Notes under the pieces: generated by a model
The model's database searches: none
What the model was told of the DNA's origin: nothing
What the model saw: only the letters and a program-made list of their open reading frames with translations
NCBI GenBank assembly: GCA_002344135.1
Contig: DDTO01000002.1
Span: forward strand, 484,794 to 548,793
DNA: 64,000 nt
Reading direction: 5' to 3'
Source of the DNA: Chthonomonas sp. UBA2362
GTDB lineage: Bacteria; Armatimonadota; Fimbriimonadia; Fimbriimonadales; Fimbriimonadaceae
Shown here: positions 32,477-39,527 of the stretch, one piece after another
How the letters are laid out: each line of letters begins with the position of its first letter
Position numbering within the stretch: the stretch's first letter is position 1
Program-made: the position numbers and the translations under genes

Positions 32477-33676
32477 CTAGGCTTCGAACGGCCAGGTCGG
32501 CAGCATCCGATCGAGTGGCCGATCGCTTCGGTAGCCCAGTTCGTACTCGGCCTGCATGAGTGTGTGAATCTCGCGGGTGCCCTCGTAGATCATCGCGCCT
32601 CGCGAGTTGCGGAAGTAGCGCTCGACCGGGAACTCGTCGCAGTAGCCGTAGGCCCCGTGGATCTCTACCGCGTCGTGGGCGGCTTGGAAGGCCGCGTTGC
32701 AGTTCTGCCACTTGGCCAGGCCGCATTCGCGGGTGTGGCGCAGACCGACATTCTTCATCCAGCCGACCTTGTAGTACAGCAGCCTCCCGATCTCGCGACC
32801 GGCGACCATGTTGGCGATCATCTGCTGGACCAACTGCTTCTTGCCGATGGGCTCGCCGCCGACTGTGCGCTCGTGTGAGTACTTCACGCATGCATCGAGG
32901 CAGGCCGTGATGATGCCGACTGCCCCAGCCGCCACCGTGTAGCGACCGTGATCGAGTGCCGACATCGCGACCTTGAAACCGTCCCCCTCCGCTCCGATGC
33001 GGCAGTCGGCGGGAACGCGAAGGTCCTCGAAGAAGATCTGTCCAGTGTTGCCGGCTCGGACTCCGAGTTTGCCGTGGATCGCCTTGCTGTGGAAGCCCGG
33101 GGCGTTGCGATCGACGATGAATGCGCTCATCCCTTTGGCCTTCTGTGGCGCATCCGGGTCGGTAACGGCGACGACCAGGAACTGGTCGGCAAAGTCGGAG
33201 AGGCTGATCCAGGTTTTCTCACCGTTGAGGACGTAGGAGTCGCCGTCCTTTAGGGCGCGGGTTCGGATGTTGACGGCATCTGAGCCGGCGTTGGGTTCTG
33301 TGAGACCGAAGGCGCCCACCTTGGTGCCCTTCGCGAGGTCAGGCAGCCAGCGCTGCTTCTGTTCCTCGGTCCCCCACTGCATGAGGGTGAGGCAATGGAG
33401 GCCGCTATGGACGCTCATGACGACCCGGGCACTCGTGTCGGCCCGCTCGAGCTCCTCGCAGACGATGCCGAGCGAGATGTAGTCGGTATCTTGGCCGCCG
33501 TACTTGGCGGGGATGGAGACACCGAGCACGCCGGCCTCGGCCATCTTCTCAAGCGAGGCCCGGTCCGATTTCGCCTCTCGATCCCGCTCAGCCAAGCCGG
33601 GGAGAATCTGCGTTTGACCGAACTTGTAGGCCATTTCACGCACGAGGTCATGCTCGGGGGAGAGGGAGAAATCCAT
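32477..33676 (-). CDS. Acyl-CoA dehydrogenase
   Basis: 399 residues from ATG 33676 (MDFSLSPEHDLVREMAYKFG); upstream codons are not coding. Standard FAD-dependent acyl-CoA dehydrogenase: SIPAKYGGQ, FGLTEPNAGSDA, KTWISLSDFADQFLVVA (substrate/FAD motif KTWI), RVPADCRIG, QMIANMV and the C-terminal YEGTREIHTL that carries the catalytic Glu in short-chain enzymes. It oxidises acyl-CoA thioesters in beta-oxidation. TACAAT seven bases before the start suggests a leaderless mRNA. Closest by motif to butyryl/short-chain enzymes; chain length not determinable. Confidence 0.95.
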   Translation of the reverse strand: MDFSLSPEHDLVREMAYKFGQTQILPGLAERDREAKSDRASLEKMAEAGVLGVSIPAKYGGQDTDYISLGIVCEELERADTSARVVMSVHSGLHCLTLMQWGTEEQKQRWLPDLAKGTKVGAFGLTEPNAGSDAVNIRTRALKDGDSYVLNGEKTWISLSDFADQFLVVAVTDPDAPQKAKGMSAFIVDRNAPGFHSKAIHGKLGVRAGNTGQIFFEDLRVPADCRIGAEGDGFKVAMSALDHGRYTVAAGAVGIITACLDACVKYSHERTVGGEPIGKKQLVQQMIANMVAGREIGRLLYYKVGWMKNVGLRHTRECGLAKWQNCNAAFQAAHDAVEIHGAYGYCDEFPVERYFRNSRGAMIYEGTREIHTLMQAEYELGYRSDRPLDRMLPTWPFEA

Positions 33677-33683
33677 GGGTTCG

Positions 33684-33689
33684 ATTGTA
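33684..33689 (-). promoter_or_regulatory. Leaderless -10 (TACAAT) of the acyl-CoA dehydrogenase gene
   Basis: TACAAT, seven bases, ATG 33676 on the minus strand, without SD sequence. Confidence 0.5.
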
Positions 33690-33720
33690 CCGGCGGGCGT
33701 GCCGGGCCGTCCGATGCACC

Positions 33721-34023
33721 CTACTCGCCGACCGGAGTGATCCGCTGGCGGACTCGCTCTACGATCGAGCGCCATTGGTTCTCTATCTCGCGCCCAAGGA
33801 CCGCATCACAGGCGAGGCGCGCCACGCGAAGTGCTTCCTCGTCCGTCGGCGGAGCCACGACGCCAAACGCTGCAAGTGCGGCTTGCCTCGATCGAAGCGG
33901 ATCGATGCCGACTTCGTCTGCGAGGCTCGCGGCAAGCACGGAGGCGTGCTCCGCATTCGCGGCGGCGCGCGGGTCGGTCTGGGCAAACTCGTGCAGAGTT
34001 CGGTTGAGGTCGCTCGGTTCCAT
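33721..34023 (-). CDS. Hypothetical helical protein
   Basis: 100 residues, predicted mostly helical and soluble (SDLNRTLHEFAQTDPRAAANAEHASVLAASLADEVGID and EIENQWRSIVERVRQRITPVGE). It starts four bases after the stop of the YciI-like gene, so both are probably one operon. No family recognised; the alternating Ala-rich helices suggest a small helical bundle. Confidence 0.55.
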   Translation of the reverse strand: MEPSDLNRTLHEFAQTDPRAAANAEHASVLAASLADEVGIDPLRSRQAALAAFGVVAPPTDEEALRVARLACDAVLGREIENQWRSIVERVRQRITPVGE

Positions 34024-34027
34024 AGAT

Positions 34028-34321
34028 TCAAAGTTCGATCGCCGGGTCGTCGCCGACCACCGTCATCCACGGCCGCACTCGCCAGGAGGCGACCAGTCCA
34101 TTCAACACGTAGGGATCGCAGCAGGCGAATCGTTCGGCGGCTTCAGGGCCAGTGCCGGCGAAGAACAGGACCGCCTGGTCCACGGGCTCGCCGAGTGCGC
34201 CGCCAAGCACGAGCTCGCCACGAACATGGGCCTCTCGAGCGAGACGAAGGTGATCGTCCCGGAACTCGGGTCTTCGTTCCAGATAGTCGGGCGCGAGATC
34301 GTACAGCAGCAGGTAGTGCAT
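34028..34321 (-). CDS. YciI-like protein
   Basis: 97 residues from ATG 34321 (MHYLLLYDLAPDYLERRPEF); ATGs at 34336 and 34351 are possible longer starts. YciI/DGPF-type ferredoxin-like fold: RRPEFRDDHLRLAREAHVRGELVLGGAL, a conserved His/Asp pair, FFAGTGPEAAERFACCDPYVLNGLV. Related proteins act as small hydrolases or accessory subunits; here no partner domain is seen. Function unknown beyond fold. Confidence 0.8.
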   Translation of the reverse strand: MHYLLLYDLAPDYLERRPEFRDDHLRLAREAHVRGELVLGGALGEPVDQAVLFFAGTGPEAAERFACCDPYVLNGLVASWRVRPWMTVVGDDPAIEL

Positions 34322-34419
34322 CTTCTCACGCATTCTGTCCACGCCAAGCACAAACTTTCCTCGGCGAGCAAGTTACCCAGGTTTCAGAAAGGAATCCTTA
34401 CGTCGGCGTGGAGATTCAA

Positions 34420-34425
34420 TATAAT
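34420..34425 (+). promoter_or_regulatory. Consensus -10 (TATAAT) for the pseudopilin gene
   Basis: A perfect TATAAT ends seven bases before ATG 34433. It overlaps an in-frame ATG at 34424, which argues that 34433 is the true, leaderless start. Confidence 0.5.
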
Positions 34426-34432
34426 GGAGACA

Positions 34433-35173
34433 ATGAAGCAGGCCTTCACCCTCATCGAATTGCTCGTGGTGATCGCGATCATCGCGATCCTCGCGGCGAT
34501 TCTATTCCCTGTCTTCATGCAGGCCAAGGAGGCCGCCCGGAAGACCCAAGACATGTCGAACATGCGGCAGATCGGCCTGGCCTTCCTCGGCTACGCCTCG
34601 GACAACGACGACCGGTTCCCGCTCACGAGTTTCCCCGATCGGGGCGCCTCGTGGGCGATTCAGTGTCAGCCGTATATGAAAAGCTGGGCGCTCTTCAAGT
34701 CGCCGGGCGACCTGAGCACGTTTTGGGCTCCCGCCAGCATGAACTGGCCCGACCCCAATGCGCCAGGGAGTGATCCTCGCTGGCAGCAGTACCGGGCGAC
34801 CAGCTACCTATTGAACGCCTACATGGGAGGCGGCTACAACGGCGGAGAGTTCGGCACGACCGGGCAAATCGCGGGTCCGTCGTCCACCGCGTATGTCGCT
34901 CTCGCGCGTGACGACGTTGCCCCGCGCGATCACTTTCATCCGTTCTACTGGGGCAATCCTAGTGAGCAGACGAGCGGATTCATGCAGAATCTGACCTGGG
35001 ATGCCGCCGTCGGCGAGACCAAGGAGATCAAACTACGGGCCTTCGCCAAAGGGACGAACTTAACTTACGTCGATGGCCACGCGAAGTTCGGCAAGTGGAA
35101 CGCCCTGTGGTGGCGCGACATTCCGAGGGGAATTTATGCAGGATTCTTTGATCCGAGGAACGAAGGCCGTTAG
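34433..35173 (+). CDS. Type II/IV pseudopilin-like protein
   Basis: 246 residues starting MKQAFTLIELLVVIAIIAIL: a prepilin peptidase site with the +5 Glu followed by the N-terminal pilin helix. The rest has the pattern common in Armatimonadota and Planctomycetes pseudopilins: NMRQIGLAFLGYASDNDDRFPL, a middle region with aromatic residues, and near the end TNLTYVDGHAKF, the H-x-DG-like VDGHAKFG signature. It is probably assembled by a type II-like secretion system or displayed at the surface. No prepilin peptidase or ATPase lies nearby. The 3' end overlaps the next gene by 38 bases. Confidence 0.88.
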   Translation: MKQAFTLIELLVVIAIIAILAAILFPVFMQAKEAARKTQDMSNMRQIGLAFLGYASDNDDRFPLTSFPDRGASWAIQCQPYMKSWALFKSPGDLSTFWAPASMNWPDPNAPGSDPRWQQYRATSYLLNAYMGGGYNGGEFGTTGQIAGPSSTAYVALARDDVAPRDHFHPFYWGNPSEQTSGFMQNLTWDAAVGETKEIKLRAFAKGTNLTYVDGHAKFGKWNALWWRDIPRGIYAGFFDPRNEGR

Positions 35174-35933
35174 CCGGTTCTCGATAGCATTCGCCGCCGT
35201 AGCGGCGAGTGCCATCGCTTTGGCGCACGACATCTGGATTCAGCCGTCGGCTTGCCGCGTGGATCCGGACGCGTGGATCCGTCTGGATCTACGCCTCGGC
35301 AACCACGGGAGCGGCCATAAGGATTTCCGCCTCGCATCGAAGGTGGCGGGGAACGCCAAGAACCTCGTCCTCTACGGTCCAGACGGCGCGAAGGTCGACC
35401 TCACCGGTTCGCTCACCGATCAAGGCTATGGCGAGAAGGAAGGTTTCTGGTCGGCGCGCTACGTCCCGCAAACACAGGGCCTCTACACCGCCGTCAGCAC
35501 CTTCGACCAGGTGATGACCTACGGCCCGATCCGAGACGTGAAGAGCGCGAAGACCTACTTCGCCGTCGGTTCGGTCGCGCCCAGCGGTTTCGACCGGGTG
35601 TTCGGTCATGACATCGAAATCGTCCCGCTCGAAAATCCCATCTTGGCCGCCGGCGGCACGTTGGCGGTCAAGGTCCTCTACAAGGGCAAGCCGCTGTCCG
35701 GAACCAAGGTGACCTACGTGCCGATGGGAGCGACGCCGAAGGAAGGCGACGATCCGGAGTTCGAGAGCAAGACCGACGACGCAGGAATCGCCAAAGCCTC
35801 GCTTTCGCGCGGCGACATCTACCTGATCTGCGCTCGGCAGGTCGATCCGCAAGGCAAAGGCGAGGGCTACGAGGCGATCAACTACAGCGCGACGCTTTGT
35901 TTGGTAGTTCCGAACAAGCCGCTCCGCTGGTAG
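35136..35933 (+). CDS. DUF4198 secreted protein
   Basis: 265 residues from ATG 35136, with GAGGGG just upstream inside the pseudopilin gene. A signal peptide (FSIAFAAVAASAIALA) is followed by AHDIWIQPS, the diagnostic start of DUF4198 (cobalt/nickel uptake-associated, CbiK/NikK-like periplasmic family). Two Ig-like halves follow: metal/ligand contact His residues in HDIWI and HGSGH; the second half has PLENPILAAGGTLAVKVLYKGKPLSGTKVTY, AKASLSRGDIYLICA. Likely periplasmic metal-related or envelope protein. Confidence 0.82.
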   Translation: MQDSLIRGTKAVSRFSIAFAAVAASAIALAHDIWIQPSACRVDPDAWIRLDLRLGNHGSGHKDFRLASKVAGNAKNLVLYGPDGAKVDLTGSLTDQGYGEKEGFWSARYVPQTQGLYTAVSTFDQVMTYGPIRDVKSAKTYFAVGSVAPSGFDRVFGHDIEIVPLENPILAAGGTLAVKVLYKGKPLSGTKVTYVPMGATPKEGDDPEFESKTDDAGIAKASLSRGDIYLICARQVDPQGKGEGYEAINYSATLCLVVPNKPLRW

Positions 35934-35936
35934 CCT
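35931..35936 (+). promoter_or_regulatory. Leaderless -10 (TAGCCT) of the small VOC gene
   Basis: TAGCCT, six bases, ATG 35943. The TAG is also the stop codon of the upstream DUF4198 gene. Confidence 0.45.
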
Positions 35937-35942
35937 CGCGGC

Positions 35943-36278
35943 ATGGTTGCGAAGTTCAATCGCTTCATCGCTATCGGCGTCTCCGATAAGGAGCGAGCCG
36001 CCGAGGATTTCTGCGCACTTTTCAGTGCGTCGGTGACCGATCGTCGCGACGACTGGGTCGAGGTGACGGCAGGGCCCTTTCTGTTCTACTTCGTCGAGGA
36101 GGGCAACCGCGATATTGCCTTCTCGGTCGACGTGGCCGACCACGATTCGGCGCTCGCCGAAATCCTCGCTCGCGGCTTCACGCTCGATCGTGAAACGACC
36201 GAGAGGGTGGGTGAGACGTTCGTACTCAGTCCCGACGGTATGCGCATCAACCTCACGGTGGCACCGAGCACTGAGTGA
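35943..36278 (+). CDS. Small VOC/glyoxalase-fold protein
   Basis: 111 residues with one VOC module: FIAIGVSDKERAAEDFCALF, FLFYFVEEGNRDIAFSVDV, and LSPDGMRINLTV at the end. The metal-binding His of typical VOC enzymes is absent at the start, so it may be a binding or resistance-like protein rather than an enzyme. Single gene, leaderless promoter. Function unknown. Confidence 0.7.
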   Translation: MVAKFNRFIAIGVSDKERAAEDFCALFSASVTDRRDDWVEVTAGPFLFYFVEEGNRDIAFSVDVADHDSALAEILARGFTLDRETTERVGETFVLSPDGMRINLTVAPSTE

Positions 36279-36344
36279 ACCACGCGGTGAGGTCGGGTCG
36301 TACGGGTCGGACAGGCTTCCCCGTCCAACCCGCACGATTCCTTC

Positions 36345-38006
36345 CTAGCGCGAAGATGCCAGGTTGCCGACGTTCGGCACCACCGGATCTGGCACGATCC
36401 GCATGTTGCCTGGGCGGCCGTGAGCCTGCGGATGCAGGTAGTAGCCGCGCTCGGCCGGGGTCTTCATGACCTCGTTGGGGATCCGGTGGGCGTTGGCGTA
36501 GGCGTCCTGACGGATGCCGGTCACCTGCCAGCTCACCTTGAGGCCGGGTCTTCCGCCGGCAATGACGAACCGGTTGTCGGCGACCTCGTCCTTGATGTAG
36601 ACGTTGCTGAAGCCGCCGACGCAGGTCAGCTGGTACCGGAAGTCGCGGTTGAGCGCCTCGAAGTACCTGGGCAGTTGGACGACCGCTTCGCCCCGAGCGT
36701 CGCACTCGATCACGCCGTCGTAGATGTTCTTCATGTCCGGGCTCTCCACGAAGGAGTGGTAGAGGAACTTGTTTTCCGGATCGAGCGGATGATCGATCTT
36801 GAAGGCGCCGGCTCCCTTCGAGAGCGTGCCCGTGATATCGACGTCGCCGACAAACTCGCCGGCGCGTCCGGTGGAGGAACCGTGCTGAACGACCCTGAGC
36901 ACGGTGGACGTGTTCGCCGCATTGACGTTCTCGAACCAACCGGCGTTGCCGGTGCCGGCACTGATCCCGGCTTGCCCCATCACGCCGATGCCGTTGGAAG
37001 TGTTGAACCCACGGACACCGTAGCCTGCGCCATCGGCCCTGCCAACGACCGAGCCTACGCCGTTGGGGCCGTCGGAAAAGCCGACCACGCCCTCGCCATT
37101 GCCGGGCCGGTTATCGCCGATCGCGCCTGCGGCAGAAATGCTGCTCGTCGTACCCCACAGGGCGGTTCCGCCTGTGGTTGTCGAGTTGACGCCTCTCCCA
37201 GTACCGTTGTGGACGATGTCGATCGCCGTCGATCCGCTGATGACGTTCGCCATACCGACCTGGATTCCCTGGCCAGTGCCGCCGTGGGTCAGGATGATGC
37301 CGTCATTCACGCCGAAGATGAGGTTGTTGGTCGTCAAACGGCAGATGTTGGCGGGGATCCGGGCATCAGCGAGCGTTCCCGAGGAGATGTTGGACGCATT
37401 GAGGTTCGTCAAGCCCGAGCCATTACCGGTAAAACTGTTTCCTACGTTCGAAAAGTCGTACGCGTTGCCGTAGGTTCCAGCGGCCAAATCGGACGCGACC
37501 ACGTTCGTCAAGCCGGCGCCATTACCGGTAAAACTGTTTCCTGCGTTCGAGAAGTTGTAGGCATTGGCGTAAACGCCTGCTGCAAGTCCGGAGGCAACGA
37601 CGCCGGTCAGGTTCGCTCCATTGCCGAAGTAAACATTGCCCGGATTGTCGAACGTGTAAAGGCCAGAGTAGGTGCCGGAGGCGAGACCCTGGGCGATTAC
37701 CCCGGTGAGGCAACTGCCGTCGCCGCAGAAGATGTTGCCCGGATTCGAGAAGTTGAAGACGCCGCCGTAAGTTCCCGGCGCGATGACTGCCGTGACGTTC
37801 GTCAGCAAGCGGCCATCGCCGACGAACCGGCCGGCCGACATCGTGCCAGTAACGTTGATGTTGCCCACCTCGCGAATCCCTGGAGAGGCAGACTGCAGGC
37901 GAGCATAACGGGGAGTACTACCACCCTGTGCAGACAGGCTGGATGTCAGGACCAGCCCGCCAACCGCGCCGGTGGCGAGCAAAGCAATCAAGAGAAATCG
38001 GTTCAT
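36345..38006 (-). CDS. Secreted repeat protein with conserved GYYLHP-type C-terminus
   Basis: 553 residues. AAGGAG precedes the ATG; a signal peptide (MNRFLLIALLATGAVGGLVL) follows. Residues 75-215 contain four 33-residue repeats of the form G-T-Y-x-x-x-Y-x-F-S-N-x-G-N-x-F-x-G-N-G-x-x-L-T, likely a beta-helix, then a Gly-rich region, then a conserved domain (KFLYHSFVESPDMKNIYDG, YQLTCVGGFSNVYI, SWQVTGIRQDAYA, ERGYYLHP) that recurs in secreted proteins of environmental phyla. It looks like a trimeric fibre. Function unknown. Confidence 0.8.
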   Translation of the reverse strand: MNRFLLIALLATGAVGGLVLTSSLSAQGGSTPRYARLQSASPGIREVGNINVTGTMSAGRFVGDGRLLTNVTAVIAPGTYGGVFNFSNPGNIFCGDGSCLTGVIAQGLASGTYSGLYTFDNPGNVYFGNGANLTGVVASGLAAGVYANAYNFSNAGNSFTGNGAGLTNVVASDLAAGTYGNAYDFSNVGNSFTGNGSGLTNLNASNISSGTLADARIPANICRLTTNNLIFGVNDGIILTHGGTGQGIQVGMANVISGSTAIDIVHNGTGRGVNSTTTGGTALWGTTSSISAAGAIGDNRPGNGEGVVGFSDGPNGVGSVVGRADGAGYGVRGFNTSNGIGVMGQAGISAGTGNAGWFENVNAANTSTVLRVVQHGSSTGRAGEFVGDVDITGTLSKGAGAFKIDHPLDPENKFLYHSFVESPDMKNIYDGVIECDARGEAVVQLPRYFEALNRDFRYQLTCVGGFSNVYIKDEVADNRFVIAGGRPGLKVSWQVTGIRQDAYANAHRIPNEVMKTPAERGYYLHPQAHGRPGNMRIVPDPVVPNVGNLASSR

Positions 38007-38079
38007 AAGAGCATCGCTCCTTAACTAAGGATGCTCTCACGCTACCTGATGGAGGGGTTCCCGGGTCTAGTCTTGCAGC

Positions 38080-38955
38080 CTAAAATCCGGCGCTGGACGC
38101 TTTGGCGATCGCCGCCGTGCCTTGCACGACGAGTTCGTCGAGGTGCTCGAGGGAGAGTCCCAGGCGCTCAACGGCCCAGAGTGGTAATTTTGCCAATGCA
38201 GCCTCGATATCCTGCTTGTAAGCTCCCTCGACCGCGAGCGTCGCGACGGTGTCGGCGAGGCCGACGCACGCCATGAGATCGCCAAAGGGGTCGTTTACGC
38301 TGGGCTCGTAGGCGTACTCGAGGCCAGCGATGAGCACCTCGGGAAAGCCCCAGCGCTCAGCGACCGCGACGCCGACTTGCACGTGATGGCAGCCGTACAC
38401 CTCGCTCTCCGCATCGATGTCTCGAAAGCCGGCTTCGATCCGCTTGGCGACCTCGGGATACAGTTCCGGAGCGTGCCGATCGAGAAGCGTTTTGCCAGTC
38501 AAATGGAGGAGCCCGCAGGTGTAGGCTTCGTCCGGTCCGGCCGCGTTGTGCTTCTCGGCGATCAGCTTGCAGCAGACTGCCGTGTCGACCGACTGCCGCC
38601 ACCAGGCTCGGCGGCGAAGCGACTCCTCGTCCGTCTTTCCGACGAAGAGATCGAACATGCCGACGGTCAGCGCGATGCGGCGAATCTCCCGGAAGCCGAG
38701 GAACATGACCGCCTCGCGGATCGACGTCACCCGCCGCGAAAGGCCGTAGGCCGCCGAATTCGCTCGGGTAAGGATTTTGGCCGAGAACCCGGGATCGACG
38801 ACGATCGCACGCTCGATCATCTGGGCAGAGTTGTCCGAGCCATCGGTCATCTCGACGACTTTGAAAACGACCTGGGGCAGCGCGGCTATCTCGCTGGTTC
38901 GTTCGACCACTTCGGAGAGCGCGTTCGAGCGGACATCGATCGGAAAGGCGGACAT
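38080..38955 (-). CDS. HDOD domain protein
   Basis: 291 residues from ATG 38955 (38976 possible). The HDOD fold, a catalytically inactive HD relative used in signalling, is shown by LPQVVFKVVEMTDGSDNSAQMIERAIVVDPGFSAKILTRANSAAYGLSRRVTSI, then VMFLGFREIRRIAL, and AYTCGLLHLTGKTLLDRHAP in place of a metal-binding HD pair. HDOD proteins often act in motility, second-messenger or competence control. No partner is adjacent. Confidence 0.9.
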   Translation of the reverse strand: MSAFPIDVRSNALSEVVERTSEIAALPQVVFKVVEMTDGSDNSAQMIERAIVVDPGFSAKILTRANSAAYGLSRRVTSIREAVMFLGFREIRRIALTVGMFDLFVGKTDEESLRRRAWWRQSVDTAVCCKLIAEKHNAAGPDEAYTCGLLHLTGKTLLDRHAPELYPEVAKRIEAGFRDIDAESEVYGCHHVQVGVAVAERWGFPEVLIAGLEYAYEPSVNDPFGDLMACVGLADTVATLAVEGAYKQDIEAALAKLPLWAVERLGLSLEHLDELVVQGTAAIAKASSAGF

Positions 38956-39028
38956 CTCTTCGCATTCGTTCCGCATCCGCGCTTCGCGTCCGCCCGCACT
39001 TTGGCGGGGAAGGCGGGTACTGGGCCCT

Positions 39029-39181
39029 TCAATCCTCGCAGGAGTCTAACTGGTCGATGTCCTGGGTGAGGCGAGACCGCCCGTAGTACGCGACTGCGTG
39101 CCCCCCGACGAGCACGCACTCAACGCCCTTCGCGTTCAATAAATCGATAAACTCGAGCCAGTCCTGCGGCACAATCGGCAT
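39029..39181 (-). pseudogene. Truncated nucleotidyltransferase (DUF6036/AbiEii-like) fragment
   Basis: Fifty codons: MPIVPQDWLEFIDLLNAKGV, then ECVLVGGHAVAYYGRSRLTQDID, then a stop after eight more residues. This is the N-terminus of the Pol-beta-type nucleotidyltransferases used as toxins or defence proteins; GGHAVAYYG corresponds to the G-S/G-x nucleotide motif and T-x-D-I-D to the first catalytic Asp pair. The remaining two thirds are missing, so it is a relic. The start is one base after the stop of a companion reading frame, as in intact two-gene modules. Confidence 0.65.
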
Positions 39182-39182
39182 G

Positions 39183-39272
39183 CTAGTGTCGGGCGCAGAG
39201 TTCCAGCATGAGGTCCAGGCGCTGCCGAGGGGTGAGGCTTCGGTAGAATTCTCGCTCGCGTGCAGGCCATCG
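39183..39272 (-). pseudogene. Remnant of the companion gene of the nucleotidyltransferase
   Basis: The frame ending in TAG at 39183 reads EREFYRSLTPRQRLDLMLEL-CARH, like the C-terminus of the small helical proteins (LTPxQRLDLLxEL) that are coded just before DUF6036-type nucleotidyltransferases. No start codon in frame is credible, and upstream sequence is dispersed repeat. I read it as a decayed partner. Confidence 0.45.
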
Positions 39273-39348
39273 AGCGCGACTTAGGGGCAAGAGTGCTTGA
39301 AAACCCGTGATAAGTGGCTCCGACGTCGGGCCGGCGCCGTCTTCTCGC

Positions 39349-39454
39349 GGCACAAACCATCCGCGGGCTACCGGGTTGGGAGAGGTAGCCCGGGGATGGC
39401 TCGCGCCCCCAGGGCCACGGTCTTCTTCCCGCGGCACAACCATGGGGCTAACCC
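39349..39454. repeat. Dispersed repeat R1, three arms
   Basis: GGCACAAACCATCCGCGGGC-TACC (39349-39372) faces GGTAGCCCGGGGATGGCTCG-CGCC (39384-39407), forming a hairpin with an 11-base loop, and a third arm (GGCACAACCATGGGGCTAACC) follows at about 39434. The same family occurs at 42199-42270. The 38956-39527 gap contains only this and the toxin-module relic. Confidence 0.7.
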
Positions 39455-39527
39455 GTGTCAACAAGATCCCTCCATTTCTCCGCTGCAATCGGGATGGCGA
39501 GGTTCTTACCGGTAGGGCGACTCGCCC

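Noticed and set aside
31497..32891. Minus-strand frame of 464 codons
   Set aside because: Antisense to the intradiol dioxygenase and crossing an intergenic region; no domain and poor start.
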